Shown: piece by piece, positions 45,861-55,146 of the stretch | Layout: each line of letters opens with the position of its first letter | How positions within the stretch are numbered: position 1 is the stretch's first letter | NCBI RefSeq assembly: GCF_900312745.1 | Contig: NZ_OMPD01000009.1 | Span: 434,001 to 498,000 of the forward strand | DNA length: 64,000 bases | Direction: 5' to 3' | Source: Aquimarina sp. AU58 | GTDB taxonomy: Bacteria; Bacteroidota; Bacteroidia; Flavobacteriales; Flavobacteriaceae | Made by a program: the position numbers and the translations under genes | The notes under the pieces: generated by a model | Databases searched by the model: none | What the model saw: the letters and a program-made list of their open reading frames with translations, nothing else | What the model was told of the DNA's origin: nothing

Positions 45861-47533
45861 TGTTTTAATTTCCTTTTTAATTTTTTAATATACGAATCAA
45901 TTTCACGTTTGTCGGGAACTGTCGTAATTTCTTTGTTGCCAGCTTCTTCAAAAGCATGCAATGCAGCAGTATAATATTGTTTTTCGTAATAATACTTACC
46001 AATTAAATAATATACTTCCCAATACTCTGGATTGGTCTTCTGAAAGGTCCCAATAAAAGTGGGATCTAACATTTCTTTGTTATCAATTGCTTTTTGAAGA
46101 TCTTTACGTAACCGTCTGTAATTTTCGTAATCTTTATATGCTTTAGTGAACTGAAAAGGGTCTTTTTCAATATTTAATTCGGATTGAGATAATGTTGTTT
46201 TTGTACGTTTTTTATTAAAAATATCATTCAGATTGTAAGCAACAAATTCTCCTAATTGATATGGGTTTGATGATACCCATACCATACGATCCTCTGGTTT
46301 AAAAACTATACCATGATGTGCTAATAATTGATTTAAAGCTTTTTCATTACCATATCCTATTTGTTTGTTGTTTAACCCTTCTTTGTTTCTTAGGATATTC
46401 ACAGCAATTTGCGGTGTTACTTTTGGTTGCTGTTGTAATAACTCCTGCATTCTTTTATAGCGATATTGAGAATGGCTTTCTTCGATATGTTTTATATTGT
46501 TTTGATCATCAGAATAGGCCTCACTTTGAAAATGATTAGAACAAATTAGTTGATTAGAGTTAGCGACATCATAAACACCAAAGTTTTTGGGAGATACTTC
46601 AATAGTGATTGCCTTTTTATCTTTTGCACTTCCTATAAATATTGATTCAGACACAAAGACTTCTCGTTTTTTTGCTATTGCTATCGCTTCGTCTATTGTC
46701 GAGGCGTATTGTAAAATCTCACGAACCAAAATTGAAATTGGTGTTTTTGCTAATAAAGGAATTTTAGATTTCCCTGCATTTATAGTTACCGTAAGTCCAT
46801 GCTCATTCATTCCCGAAACTACACCAATCATTCCTCCCCAGGTTACAGACATAAACTTATGACCTTTTGTAGGGGTTACAAAAGCAATGATTTTATCTTT
46901 GGCAAAGTCATCACCAGCATAAAAATCAAAATTCCTACCAATGATCAAATCGCCATCTACGGTTTTTTCTCCCCAGGCGGCAAATGAAGAACATCCTACT
47001 AATGCTAAATCCTGCAAAGCATGTCCTATATCATGTGCACCATGAAGATACAGTATTCTTAAGTAGTTTTCTGCTATATGATTATAATCGTTTGATGCAT
47101 ATTTTGAAAGTCCGTATATTTCTGCTTTATACTCTGCAGGAATATGTAAATACATTTTCCTGTTATACCAGGCTACAACTTTTCTTAATAAATATTGTTT
47201 TGTTTTTGAAGGTACTAATTCTCCGACCTTAGATAAAAAAGCATGCTCTTGTTTTTTAAATAATTCTTGTGTCAGGCTTCCGGTTTGTAACCCTATTTGT
47301 AAAGGATCTCCTTCTACATAAAGTTCCCATAAACCTTGCTTGTTTTTACTAAGAAAGCTATTTCCGATAGTAAAAAAAGAATCAGAAACTTTGATTCTTT
47401 TTTCAATAGAAGAGGAATAGTCACTAACATCTGGGATATCTTTTATAGATTTAGATACACCACATGACATTAACAGAAAAAAGAGTGCAAAAAAGCACAA
47501 CCATTTTGTAAAACAAGATGTTTTTAAGAACAT
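45857..47533 (-). CDS. C45-family N-terminal-nucleophile acyltransferase lipoprotein
   Basis: This 558-residue protein has a lipoprotein signal (LLMSCGVS, Cys24). The core matches C45 autoproteolytic acyltransferases/hydrolases: the segment LVGCSSFAAWG places Cys181 as the nucleophile exposed by self-cleavage, followed by GDLIIGRNFDFY, TWGGMIGVVSGMNEHGLTV and a CSNHF segment. The C-terminal about 100 residues are helical with a TPR-like unit (YYLIGKYYYEKQYYTAALHAFEEA). Members of this family make or break amide and ester bonds of acyl groups. Placed with a CoA-ligase-like gene at the end of the pigment cluster, it is a candidate for the ester-joining step on the membrane. Confidence 0.85.
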   Translation of the reverse strand: MFLKTSCFTKWLCFFALFFLLMSCGVSKSIKDIPDVSDYSSSIEKRIKVSDSFFTIGNSFLSKNKQGLWELYVEGDPLQIGLQTGSLTQELFKKQEHAFLSKVGELVPSKTKQYLLRKVVAWYNRKMYLHIPAEYKAEIYGLSKYASNDYNHIAENYLRILYLHGAHDIGHALQDLALVGCSSFAAWGEKTVDGDLIIGRNFDFYAGDDFAKDKIIAFVTPTKGHKFMSVTWGGMIGVVSGMNEHGLTVTINAGKSKIPLLAKTPISILVREILQYASTIDEAIAIAKKREVFVSESIFIGSAKDKKAITIEVSPKNFGVYDVANSNQLICSNHFQSEAYSDDQNNIKHIEESHSQYRYKRMQELLQQQPKVTPQIAVNILRNKEGLNNKQIGYGNEKALNQLLAHHGIVFKPEDRMVWVSSNPYQLGEFVAYNLNDIFNKKRTKTTLSQSELNIEKDPFQFTKAYKDYENYRRLRKDLQKAIDNKEMLDPTFIGTFQKTNPEYWEVYYLIGKYYYEKQYYTAALHAFEEAGNKEITTVPDKREIDSYIKKLKRKLKQ

Positions 47534-47581
47534 ACTTCTTTGTTTTTTTTAGATGCTTGTTATTTTTGTTATTCTCATAGT

Positions 47582-49120
47582 CTAAATCGTTTTTTGCTCT
47601 TTGTTGGCTTCTAGTATTTTATCTAGTAAATAATCTTTACCTATTATTTCTGAGCAAGTAGTGACTGCACTAATAGTGACTCCCAAAATACCATGCATAT
47701 TTAAACTCTGCCCGGTAAACATTAGGTTTTTGATTTTGGTTTTTGGAGATAAAAAAGAGTGCATTGGTTTATTAACATCTTTAACATAACCATACATCGA
47801 CCCTTCATTACTACCAATATAATCTCTGTAGGATAATGGTGTCGAGGTATATGTTTCTTGAATACAATCTCTTATGTTTGGAAATTTTTTCTCTAATTCA
47901 ATAATGATTTTTTCAGCTTTTTCAGCTTTAAATTCTTCATAAGTTTGCCCTCTTTCATTTTTGTTAGCTACCGTATTAAACGTGTCTTGCCAGGGTTTAA
48001 CTTCTTCATAACGCATATAGGTCATTACAGCAATACTATCTCCATACTCATCTGTGTTTTTATTAATTCCCATAGTCATCATATATCCTTCTGGCCAACT
48101 TTCGTGGGTATAACCTTGTGTATCCCAAACTCTATCTGGATGATTAAAATGATAGAAATTTTTGTTTTGATAAGCAAAAGTATTTGGTTTTAGTACAATG
48201 TATAGGGTAAAAGCAGCAATTGTGCTTTCGATCTTATGTACTCTATTGGCATATGACTTTCTAAATTTATCTTCTCCTGCTATCTTTAGCGTTAGTTTTG
48301 GCTCAATATTAGAAATAAACAAATCTCCTTTTATTTCTTTACCATTTTTGCAGGTAACAGAATTAATTTTTTTATCATCAAATCCAAATTTAACAACCTC
48401 ATGGTGTTTGTATGTTTCTCCGCCATATTCCTTTAGCCTTTTAATTAAGATTTTTGTAATTTGGCTTCCACCATTTATACATCGGTATGAGCTTTCGATG
48501 TAAGAATTGATACATAAGGCATGTACATAAAAAGGGGTACGATCACTGTCTCCAGCATATAAATAATTTGTTCCTGCAAGAACTCCTTGTAGCTTTTTAT
48601 TATCAGTAAGGGAATTGATATAGGATTTTGCATTGAGTGAAAAAATTTCACTATCATCAAAGTATGGCTTCCCCTGTTTTAACTGATACAGCGGGAACTT
48701 ACGACATGTTTCTTTTAATTTATTACAATAGGTTATAATAGCTTCTTCCTCGTCTGGGAATTGATTCACTAAAACTTTTATAAAATTTTCATACCCTTGA
48801 GCATGTTTGTATTCTTTTTCGTCACCTTCAAAAGTTATGATATCAAAACCGTCTTCATCGAGTTTTTTTAATTTTAAATCATCGATGATACCAATGTATT
48901 TAAAATATTGATATAGATTTTGGCCTTCAGAAAGTCCACCAATATAGTGTACTCCTGTATCAAAAATAGTTTTGTCTCTTACAAAGGTTTGTAAATTTCC
49001 TCCATACTGATTGTTTTTTTCTAACACACATACACTATAGCCTTCTTTGGCTAAAATGATAGCAGAAACCAAACCACCTAAACCACTTCCAATAATTACA
49101 ATATCATAATGCTCTTTCAC
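47582..49120 (-). CDS. CrtI-like FAD-dependent oxidoreductase of the pigment cluster
   Basis: This 512-residue protein starts with a GTG at 49120, because no upstream ATG exists and the FAD motif IVIIGSGLGGLVSA begins at residue 8. It carries VCVLEKNNQYGGNLQTF and the C-terminal FAD motif LMFTGQSLNMHGILG. It belongs to the phytoene desaturase superfamily, near the RetSat/CrtISO group, and is a distant paralogue of the 40740-42479 protein. In a polyene cluster it could desaturate or isomerise the polyene chain. It is separated from the exporter gene by a 142-bp spacer with two palindromes. Confidence 0.85.
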   Translation of the reverse strand: MKEHYDIVIIGSGLGGLVSAIILAKEGYSVCVLEKNNQYGGNLQTFVRDKTIFDTGVHYIGGLSEGQNLYQYFKYIGIIDDLKLKKLDEDGFDIITFEGDEKEYKHAQGYENFIKVLVNQFPDEEEAIITYCNKLKETCRKFPLYQLKQGKPYFDDSEIFSLNAKSYINSLTDNKKLQGVLAGTNYLYAGDSDRTPFYVHALCINSYIESSYRCINGGSQITKILIKRLKEYGGETYKHHEVVKFGFDDKKINSVTCKNGKEIKGDLFISNIEPKLTLKIAGEDKFRKSYANRVHKIESTIAAFTLYIVLKPNTFAYQNKNFYHFNHPDRVWDTQGYTHESWPEGYMMTMGINKNTDEYGDSIAVMTYMRYEEVKPWQDTFNTVANKNERGQTYEEFKAEKAEKIIIELEKKFPNIRDCIQETYTSTPLSYRDYIGSNEGSMYGYVKDVNKPMHSFLSPKTKIKNLMFTGQSLNMHGILGVTISAVTTCSEIIGKDYLLDKILEANKEQKTI

Positions 49121-49167
49121 ACGTTTAAATTTTAGTAATTTATTAATAATAAATTAATTATAAAATT

Positions 49168-49194
49168 GAGAACGTGTGTAACCACCACGTTCTC
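49168..49194 (-). terminator. Hairpin after the exporter gene, copy 1 of a duplicated element
   Basis: GAGAACGTG and CACGTTCTC form a perfect 9-bp stem with a 9-nt loop. On the minus strand it is followed by AATTTTATAATTAATTT. A similar sequence, with compensated pairing, lies at 54704-54727. An AT-only palindrome (AATTTATTA-A-TAATAAATT, 49137-49155) follows. Confidence 0.55.
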
Positions 49195-49205
49195 GCATTA
49201 AAAAT

Positions 49206-49259
49206 TTAAACATTTTCTTTTATGAAATAATTGTTGAAATTTCTTAATGCTCGTTTCAT
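49206..49259 (-). CDS. Possible 17-residue peptide
   Basis: An ATG three bases after the stop of the exporter gene opens MKRALRNFNNYFIKENV and a stop. It is basic and amphipathic. A related sequence in the same position relative to a hairpin lies after the dehydratase gene (about 54755-54710), but its start is ATA instead of ATG. Kept as a low-confidence call because a frame this short can arise by chance. Confidence 0.3.
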   Translation of the reverse strand: MKRALRNFNNYFIKENV

Positions 49260-49262
49260 TTT

Positions 49263-52200
49263 TTAATTTTCTTTATTTTTTAAAATAACCAGATTATTCT
49301 TTTGGTGCCTGATCTCGAATCCCAAATTAGTAATTATCTGTGTATGTATATTTTGACTTTCGTTTAGTAAAACTAACAGATTAATTTTACTGCTTAGTAT
49401 CTTTCCTAATTCATTTTCTGTAATCGTAGCTAAATTTAGAATAAGAACATTTGTATCATATGCCATTGTTTCTTCTATAGTATCGACACAAATAATTTTA
49501 CTATGATTATTAGTAATATAGCTGTTTTTAACAATATTTCTAGTGTTTTTGTTTTCTATATAGTTAATAACCTTCCTGTCTGGGCTATCTAAAGATAACA
49601 GAAAATCTAATTGACCCGAATCTTTTGAAATATGAAGTATAGTTTCTTTTTTTTCGACCGTGTCTATAATTATTTTGTAAATCTCTTTATTCGCTTTTAG
49701 ATCTTTTAGTACTTCTTTATAAAGAGGGTCACCTTTGTATCGATATTCTTCGAGAATAATTTTGTTAAAATACCCATCATGTTCTATCTCATTCCTAAGT
49801 TTTCCGAATTCGCTTTTAAAATATGCCCCAATTTGTTTTGTTTTTCTAGCATAGTTTTCGCCAAAACTAGTATCGTTTGCTTTTATCCTATCGAGTATTT
49901 TGATGGTTATGCTACCATCTTTAATAATAAAACTTCCTTTGGGGAGTACTTCAGAATTTCCATGTATAAGTATGGGAATGATGTCTAATCCAAATTGCTC
50001 TGCCAGATAAAATGCTCCTTTGTGAAATCGTTTAATTTTGTTGGTATTAGATCTTGTTCCTTCGGGAAAGGCTATAAGTGAATAGCCTTGATCAACTTTT
50101 TTCTTTAAATGGTCTAATCCATTTTCTATACCACTAGATACAGGATAAAAACCAGCTAACTGTACTGCTTTTCCAAAAACAGGAGAGTTGTATACCCAAT
50201 CGTTTACCAGAAAAATAATTTTTGGATATAACATTCCTATCGCCAAAATATCTAAGAAAGAAGTATGATTAGCAATAATAACTCCTGGTTTATCAAAGGT
50301 TTCATTACTTTGGTTAATGATTTTTTTCTGTACAAATGGATTTGTATATAGTACTGATCCCATAAACTTTGACATTATTTTATGAAACCATTTCATTTTT
50401 ATTTTTTTAGGTAATGGGATAATTTTTATCAGAACTACACTAAATAACGAAAGCAATAAGCCTCCTAAACCATAGTAAGCAAAGGAAAGAATAGAATGTA
50501 AAAATAACCTAAGTGTTATTGGTCTTTTTGTCTTACTGCCAATAAAAAGCCTAAATAATTGTGGTTGGATGGTGAATGAAATAACAATTGCCGATAGTAT
50601 TCCGATAATAGAAAGTAATGATATTGTATATAGCGCAGGATGTTTGGCAAATATTAAAACACCTACTCCTAAAATAGTAGTAATAACAGATAAAATAATA
50701 GATGTTTTATGAGTTGCTACTGCTTTTTCCCCGGTTCTATACTCATGTAGTAACCCATTAGTCATAAAAATACTATAGTCAATCCCAAGACCAAAAATAA
50801 AGGTCGAAATTATAATATTAAAGATGTTAAACTCTAATGAAAATAATCCCATTATACCAATGGTTAGCAACCAGGTGATCGCTATAGGAATACTTGTTAC
50901 CAAGGTAAGAGATAAGCTTCTGTAAAAGAATAAAAGGATAAGTAATACAACAATTAATGAGTAACCAACTAGTTTGTTAAAGTCATTTTTTAGATTCCCT
51001 AAAAAGGTTTCATTCATATGTTTCCTGTCGATAACTATGGTCTGAGGTTGATCTTTAAAAAGGTCAACTACATGCTGTGCATTTTCATCTTTTACTTTAA
51101 CGAGCGTTGTTGCTGTGACAAAATCCTCTTTTGTTGTTATATAATCTGCTATAGAAATCGTTTTTAAGGCATTGTAGTCTTTGATTTTTAAAGGCTCAAA
51201 ATTCGATTCCAGGAGCGTATAAAATGCATTAAAACTAGTAGGTTTAAAACCTAATTTATTTCCGCTTTCAATAAGATTAGCTTTTGTGCTAGCTATTGTG
51301 TTTGTATTCCAAAAAGAATTCCATCTCGAGATTCTTTCTTTTTGAGTTTTTTCTGAATAAATTAAAGATCCGATAGAGCTGAAATCGATTACTTTTCCTT
51401 CATCTTTTAGTAGTTGCAGCTTTTCAAAAATCTTATCATTTACCTGTAAAGTACCTTGCTCCGAATTTTCATAGGCCGCCAGATAAATTGATTTTGAGGC
51501 AATATTAGTTAAAGCATCTAATCTTAATTGTGCATCTTTTAACTCTTGTGGCTCAAAGTTTAGCTTAGAAATATCATTGTTAAATTGCACTTTATTATAA
51601 GTAAACAGACTTACTATTAGTAATAATGTTAATGTTATAATTACCCATTTGTTTTTATGTAAAGGATATTGAGCTGCATTATCTATGAGTGTTGTTTTTG
51701 GCCTTTTTTGAGAAGTGCTTTTATATACTTGAGGGATAAAAATTAATGCAAAAAAAGAAGACCCTACAACACTAATTGCTGCAAAAATACCCAAATCCTG
51801 AAGTGCTTGTGATTCTAAAAATAATAAACATAAAAATGCTAAAGCGGTGGTTAAACTGCTCATTAAAACCGGAGTAGTGATTTCTTTATAAACTGCTTTT
51901 ATATTAGTGTTACTTCTTATGTGTGTTAGGATATGAAGTGAGTAATCCAAAGTAACCCCTAATAGTACAGAACCGATACCCAGTGATATTGCAGAAATTT
52001 TTGCACGAATTAAGAACAATAAAGCAATGGCTAATAGCCCTCCAAAAATTGTTGGAACAAATAAAATAATCGGAATGGTAATTTTTCTATAAAAGAAGAT
52101 AAGTATGATTAATAAAATCGTAATAGCGATACTAATAGTTAGTTGAATATCTCTTTTTATTTGTTTAGCATTTGCTACAGCAATTAAAGTACCTCCAAAA

Positions 52201-52952
52201 TATTCGCTTTGTACCTTACCTTTAAAATGATCATTAAGTTGATTGTTTATTTGATAAAGATCCTCTACAAATTTGGCATTTTTGTCTGTTTCGCTAGATT
52301 TTAACTTAGGAGTAATAAATAATAAAACATGATTTTGATCTTTACTAAGTAAAAAACCATTGTGCAATGTGAAATCATCTCCAAAACTAAGTTGCTGTAA
52401 TTTTTTTAAGGCAATAAATGATAATCCCAAAGGATCCTTTAAAATGTTATCTCTTGCAATAATTCCCGTAGGAGAAATTAAAGTTTTATAATTACTATTC
52501 GTTATAGTTTCGATGCTATCTTTTCGAATTTTGCTTTTAATGACTTTATAATCATTTTCTTGTAAAAAAAGAGGAAGATTTTTGTACACAAAGTCCAAAG
52601 TGTTAAAAATATCTTCTTCTTCAACCTTACCTTGGATTTGGGTAATGTGCTCACCAGATTTTATAGTAACACTATCAATAAATTGTGCTGCATATTGAGT
52701 AAGATCATCAACCGATCCTTCGGGGTCGCGCGTAATGTTTACTATGATTTTATCAGCAAAGTTTACTGTTTTTAATACTTTTTGAATCTCAGAAGTCTTA
52801 TCATTTGTAGGAATCAATTTGGTGATATCCTCTTCAAATTGAATTTTTGAAGCAATAAATAATAGCCCCGCAATAATGAGTGCAAATATTCCAAAGCTCA
52901 TTACTTTTCTAGAAACAATAGATGTATATAGACTATAAAAAAAGCTATCCAT
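49263..52952 (-). CDS. MMPL exporter fused to PlsC acyltransferase and a degenerate methyltransferase-like tail
   Basis: This 1229-residue protein has two RND/MMPL halves (about 1-410 and 430-800) with groups of membrane helices and periplasmic domains. A membrane linker is followed by a lysophospholipid acyltransferase domain (about 870-1060) with both catalytic blocks, NHTSFLDI and FPEGTRSN. The final about 127 residues (from 1103) look like the first half of a class I methyltransferase, but the SAM motif is changed to ILHISKDSGQLDFLLSL, without the glycine-rich loop. Such three-part proteins occur in flavobacterial aryl-polyene clusters. It should move or acylate the lipid-linked pigment. 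It overlaps the GT2 stop by one base. Confidence 0.85.
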   Translation of the reverse strand: MDSFFYSLYTSIVSRKVMSFGIFALIIAGLLFIASKIQFEEDITKLIPTNDKTSEIQKVLKTVNFADKIIVNITRDPEGSVDDLTQYAAQFIDSVTIKSGEHITQIQGKVEEEDIFNTLDFVYKNLPLFLQENDYKVIKSKIRKDSIETITNSNYKTLISPTGIIARDNILKDPLGLSFIALKKLQQLSFGDDFTLHNGFLLSKDQNHVLLFITPKLKSSETDKNAKFVEDLYQINNQLNDHFKGKVQSEYFGGTLIAVANAKQIKRDIQLTISIAITILLIILIFFYRKITIPIILFVPTIFGGLLAIALLFLIRAKISAISLGIGSVLLGVTLDYSLHILTHIRSNTNIKAVYKEITTPVLMSSLTTALAFLCLLFLESQALQDLGIFAAISVVGSSFFALIFIPQVYKSTSQKRPKTTLIDNAAQYPLHKNKWVIITLTLLLIVSLFTYNKVQFNNDISKLNFEPQELKDAQLRLDALTNIASKSIYLAAYENSEQGTLQVNDKIFEKLQLLKDEGKVIDFSSIGSLIYSEKTQKERISRWNSFWNTNTIASTKANLIESGNKLGFKPTSFNAFYTLLESNFEPLKIKDYNALKTISIADYITTKEDFVTATTLVKVKDENAQHVVDLFKDQPQTIVIDRKHMNETFLGNLKNDFNKLVGYSLIVVLLILLFFYRSLSLTLVTSIPIAITWLLTIGIMGLFSLEFNIFNIIISTFIFGLGIDYSIFMTNGLLHEYRTGEKAVATHKTSIILSVITTILGVGVLIFAKHPALYTISLLSIIGILSAIVISFTIQPQLFRLFIGSKTKRPITLRLFLHSILSFAYYGLGGLLLSLFSVVLIKIIPLPKKIKMKWFHKIMSKFMGSVLYTNPFVQKKIINQSNETFDKPGVIIANHTSFLDILAIGMLYPKIIFLVNDWVYNSPVFGKAVQLAGFYPVSSGIENGLDHLKKKVDQGYSLIAFPEGTRSNTNKIKRFHKGAFYLAEQFGLDIIPILIHGNSEVLPKGSFIIKDGSITIKILDRIKANDTSFGENYARKTKQIGAYFKSEFGKLRNEIEHDGYFNKIILEEYRYKGDPLYKEVLKDLKANKEIYKIIIDTVEKKETILHISKDSGQLDFLLSLDSPDRKVINYIENKNTRNIVKNSYITNNHSKIICVDTIEETMAYDTNVLILNLATITENELGKILSSKINLLVLLNESQNIHTQIITNLGFEIRHQKNNLVILKNKEN

Positions 52953-54136
52953 TATGATGCATTATTTTTTTTATAAAAAATGGTAAGAAATACATATGCT
53001 AAAATTCCTATAGTAATAGAAGAAATTATGGCTAAGGTAAAACTACCTACAATATAGGTTTTTAGGCTTTTTACCATTTCAAAATTTTCACCAATATTGG
53101 TAAATGATGGTTGAGGTTCTCCTAAAACAAAACTACCAACTTTTAAGCTCATAAAAATGATAAACGGAATGAAAGGAGGCAAACTTACATTAGAAAAAGC
53201 AAAAGAAATCACCTTATTTAGTTTTAAAACGACAGCAAAAAACAGCACGAGTACGGTGTGAAATCCCCATAGTGGTGATATCCCTATAAAAACTCCCAGA
53301 GCTACTGATAATGCTTTTTTTTGTGGGGAATCCTGGCTTTCTAAGAAGTCTTCAAAAAAGAAACGTTTTACTCCTTTTTTTTTAACTTTCCGAAATAAAT
53401 TTCTAGGCTTTATATATAAAAAAGCTACTGTAACCAACCAGGTATTAAGAATACTTATTCGGGTAAAATCTTTAAAAGGCCTAAAATGTGATACCCGTTC
53501 GGTTTCATCATATAATACTTGTATCGGAATGTTTTTTACAATTACATCGCTCCAGGCCGCTTTTACAATAACCTCTATTTCAAATTCGAATTTTGAGGTA
53601 TAAAAATTCAATTTTGCTAATTCTTCTAGTGGATATAGTCTATATCCAGATTGGGTATCCTGAAGTTTTGTACCCGTTTCTACCCAAAACCAGAAATTAG
53701 AAAACTTATTTCCGAAGCTACTTTTTTTAGGGACACTTTCCTGACTCATATTTCTTGCACCAATGAGCAAGATGTTTTTATGTTCTGATTTTTCTAAAGC
53801 TGTAATAAAAGCAGGAATGTCTTCGGGAAAATGTTGACCATCAGAATCTATCGTAATTGCATACTTAAAACCCTGTTTTTGTGCAGCTGCAAACCCAACG
53901 CGCAAAGCATTGCCTTTTCCTTTGTTTTTTGGTAGATGGATTTGTTGAATTTGAGGATATTCTTTTAATATCTCCCGAGTAGTATCTGTAGCCCCATCGT
54001 TTACAACAATAATATTTTTAGTGTAAAATAATACACCATCTATAACCCGTCGTAATGTTTTGCAATTATTGTAGGTAGGAATTATTACACATACGTTGAA
54101 TAGGTCGATTTTTTGTTTTGTAAACTCTTTTATCAC
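52952..54136 (-). CDS. Family 2 glycosyltransferase with DUF2062 domain
   Basis: This 394-residue protein uses a GTG start at 54136; a stop lies directly upstream in frame. The GT2 domain (about 15-240) shows VIIPTYNNCKTL, VVNDGATDTT, TIDSDGQHFPED and QDTQSGYRLYP. A short link leads to a C-terminal DUF2062 membrane domain (about 265-390, ISPLWGFHT). This combination is a standard member of flexirubin/aryl-polyene clusters, where a GT/acyltransferase is thought to modify the pigment or its anchor. The sugar donor and acceptor are not known. Confidence 0.88.
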   Translation of the reverse strand: MIKEFTKQKIDLFNVCVIIPTYNNCKTLRRVIDGVLFYTKNIIVVNDGATDTTREILKEYPQIQQIHLPKNKGKGNALRVGFAAAQKQGFKYAITIDSDGQHFPEDIPAFITALEKSEHKNILLIGARNMSQESVPKKSSFGNKFSNFWFWVETGTKLQDTQSGYRLYPLEELAKLNFYTSKFEFEIEVIVKAAWSDVIVKNIPIQVLYDETERVSHFRPFKDFTRISILNTWLVTVAFLYIKPRNLFRKVKKKGVKRFFFEDFLESQDSPQKKALSVALGVFIGISPLWGFHTVLVLFFAVVLKLNKVISFAFSNVSLPPFIPFIIFMSLKVGSFVLGEPQPSFTNIGENFEMVKSLKTYIVGSFTLAIISSITIGILAYVFLTIFYKKNNAS

Positions 54137-54157
54137 TCAATTGAAGTGTTTCAATTT

Positions 54158-54655
54158 TTAAGGAACTAAAATTACTGCTTTTTCTTCATCACTAAAAGCT
54201 TTCGATTGCAAAATATACTCACCGATATGTTTTTTTAAAATTTTAGGTTTTATCGTCTTGTATTGTTTAAGCAGAAATAATTTATCTTCTTTTATATTGG
54301 ATTTATATTTTAGCAATCTAGGAGTATTTTCCTGGATTCCTATACGTATAAAACGAGGTTCGACAGCATTTGGTGATTTCTCTATAGCAAATTCGATATA
54401 TGAAACTCCTTCTATAAACAGTCGTTTTTTTTCTTTTATACTTTTTTCATATTTCGCCTGCAATGTAATAGCAGCTCCTTTATAAGCCACCAAAACAATA
54501 TCATCTTCTTTATTTACAGGTGCAAGTTGCTTATTAAGTGCAGCTACTTTTGTTTTGTCATGAGCAGCTTCTTTATATGCAATTCTTATGGTATCCAAAT
54601 CTATCGATAGCATAGTAAAAGATAATAATGATATGAATGCAATCAAAAATTTCAC
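54158..54655 (-). CDS. Hypothetical secreted protein of the pigment cluster
   Basis: This 165-residue protein uses a GTG start at 54655 and has a signal peptide (MKFLIAFISLLSFTMLS). The rest is helical with Lys/Glu-rich segments (RIAYKEAAHDKTKVAALNK; FIRIGIQENTPRLLKY). No family is recognised by name. It lies between the dehydratase and the glycosyltransferase, so it likely serves the pigment pathway in the periplasm. Confidence 0.65.
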   Translation of the reverse strand: MKFLIAFISLLSFTMLSIDLDTIRIAYKEAAHDKTKVAALNKQLAPVNKEDDIVLVAYKGAAITLQAKYEKSIKEKKRLFIEGVSYIEFAIEKSPNAVEPRFIRIGIQENTPRLLKYKSNIKEDKLFLLKQYKTIKPKILKKHIGEYILQSKAFSDEEKAVILVP

Positions 54656-54703
54656 TCGTTTAGGTTTTGGTAATTATTTGATAATATATTAATTATAAAA
54701 TTA

Positions 54704-54727
54704 AGAACGTATTAGGCGCTACATTCT
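54704..54727 (-). repeat. Hairpin, copy 2 of the duplicated intergenic element
   Basis: AGAACGTA and TACATTCT pair over 8 bp with one G-U. Flanks match those of copy 1: ATTAATTATAAAATT on one side and CATTAAAAAATTTAAA on the other. The changed bases keep the stem, which suggests selection on the structure. Confidence 0.5.
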
Positions 54728-54774
54728 ATCATTAAAAAATTTAAATATTTTTAATGTTCGTTTTATGTTTAGAT

Positions 54775-55140
54775 TTATTGTGTTTTAAAATTAGCTGTTA
54801 ATTTTAAAGCAACTGTATCTTCAAATGTAGTTACATTTTTTACTTTATAAGTATCATCTGTTTGGGTAATATCTAAAGTTAAAACTAAATCTGGATTTTT
54901 TTCCGGATTTATAATAGCCATAAATTTAATATTACTAGAGGATTGCATAAATAGTTTTTTATTTACAATACCTTCTGTTAATTCTTTTATGATTTGCATC
55001 ATGCAAACACCAGGTGTTACAGGGTTTCCCGGAAAATGTCCTTTGAAAATCTCATGGTTTTTGTTGATGGTAATAGTTGCTGTCGACATATTTTCAACAG
55101 TCTCTAATGTATTTGCGGTGTAAAAATCTTTTAGTAACAT
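54775..55140 (-). CDS. FabZ-like 3-hydroxyacyl-ACP dehydratase
   Basis: This 121-residue hot-dog protein has the FabZ-type signature GHFPGNPVTPG with catalytic His35. It removes water from beta-hydroxyacyl-ACP; in aryl-polyene synthesis this leaves the double bonds that make the conjugated chain. No fused domains. A 6-bp gap separates it from the outer-membrane protein gene. The usual Glu/Asp of the second motif is not obvious, as in the short dehydratases of these clusters. Confidence 0.85.
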   Translation of the reverse strand: MLLKDFYTANTLETVENMSTATITINKNHEIFKGHFPGNPVTPGVCMMQIIKELTEGIVNKKLFMQSSSNIKFMAIINPEKNPDLVLTLDITQTDDTYKVKNVTTFEDTVALKLTANFKTQ

Positions 55141-55146
55141 GTGTAA

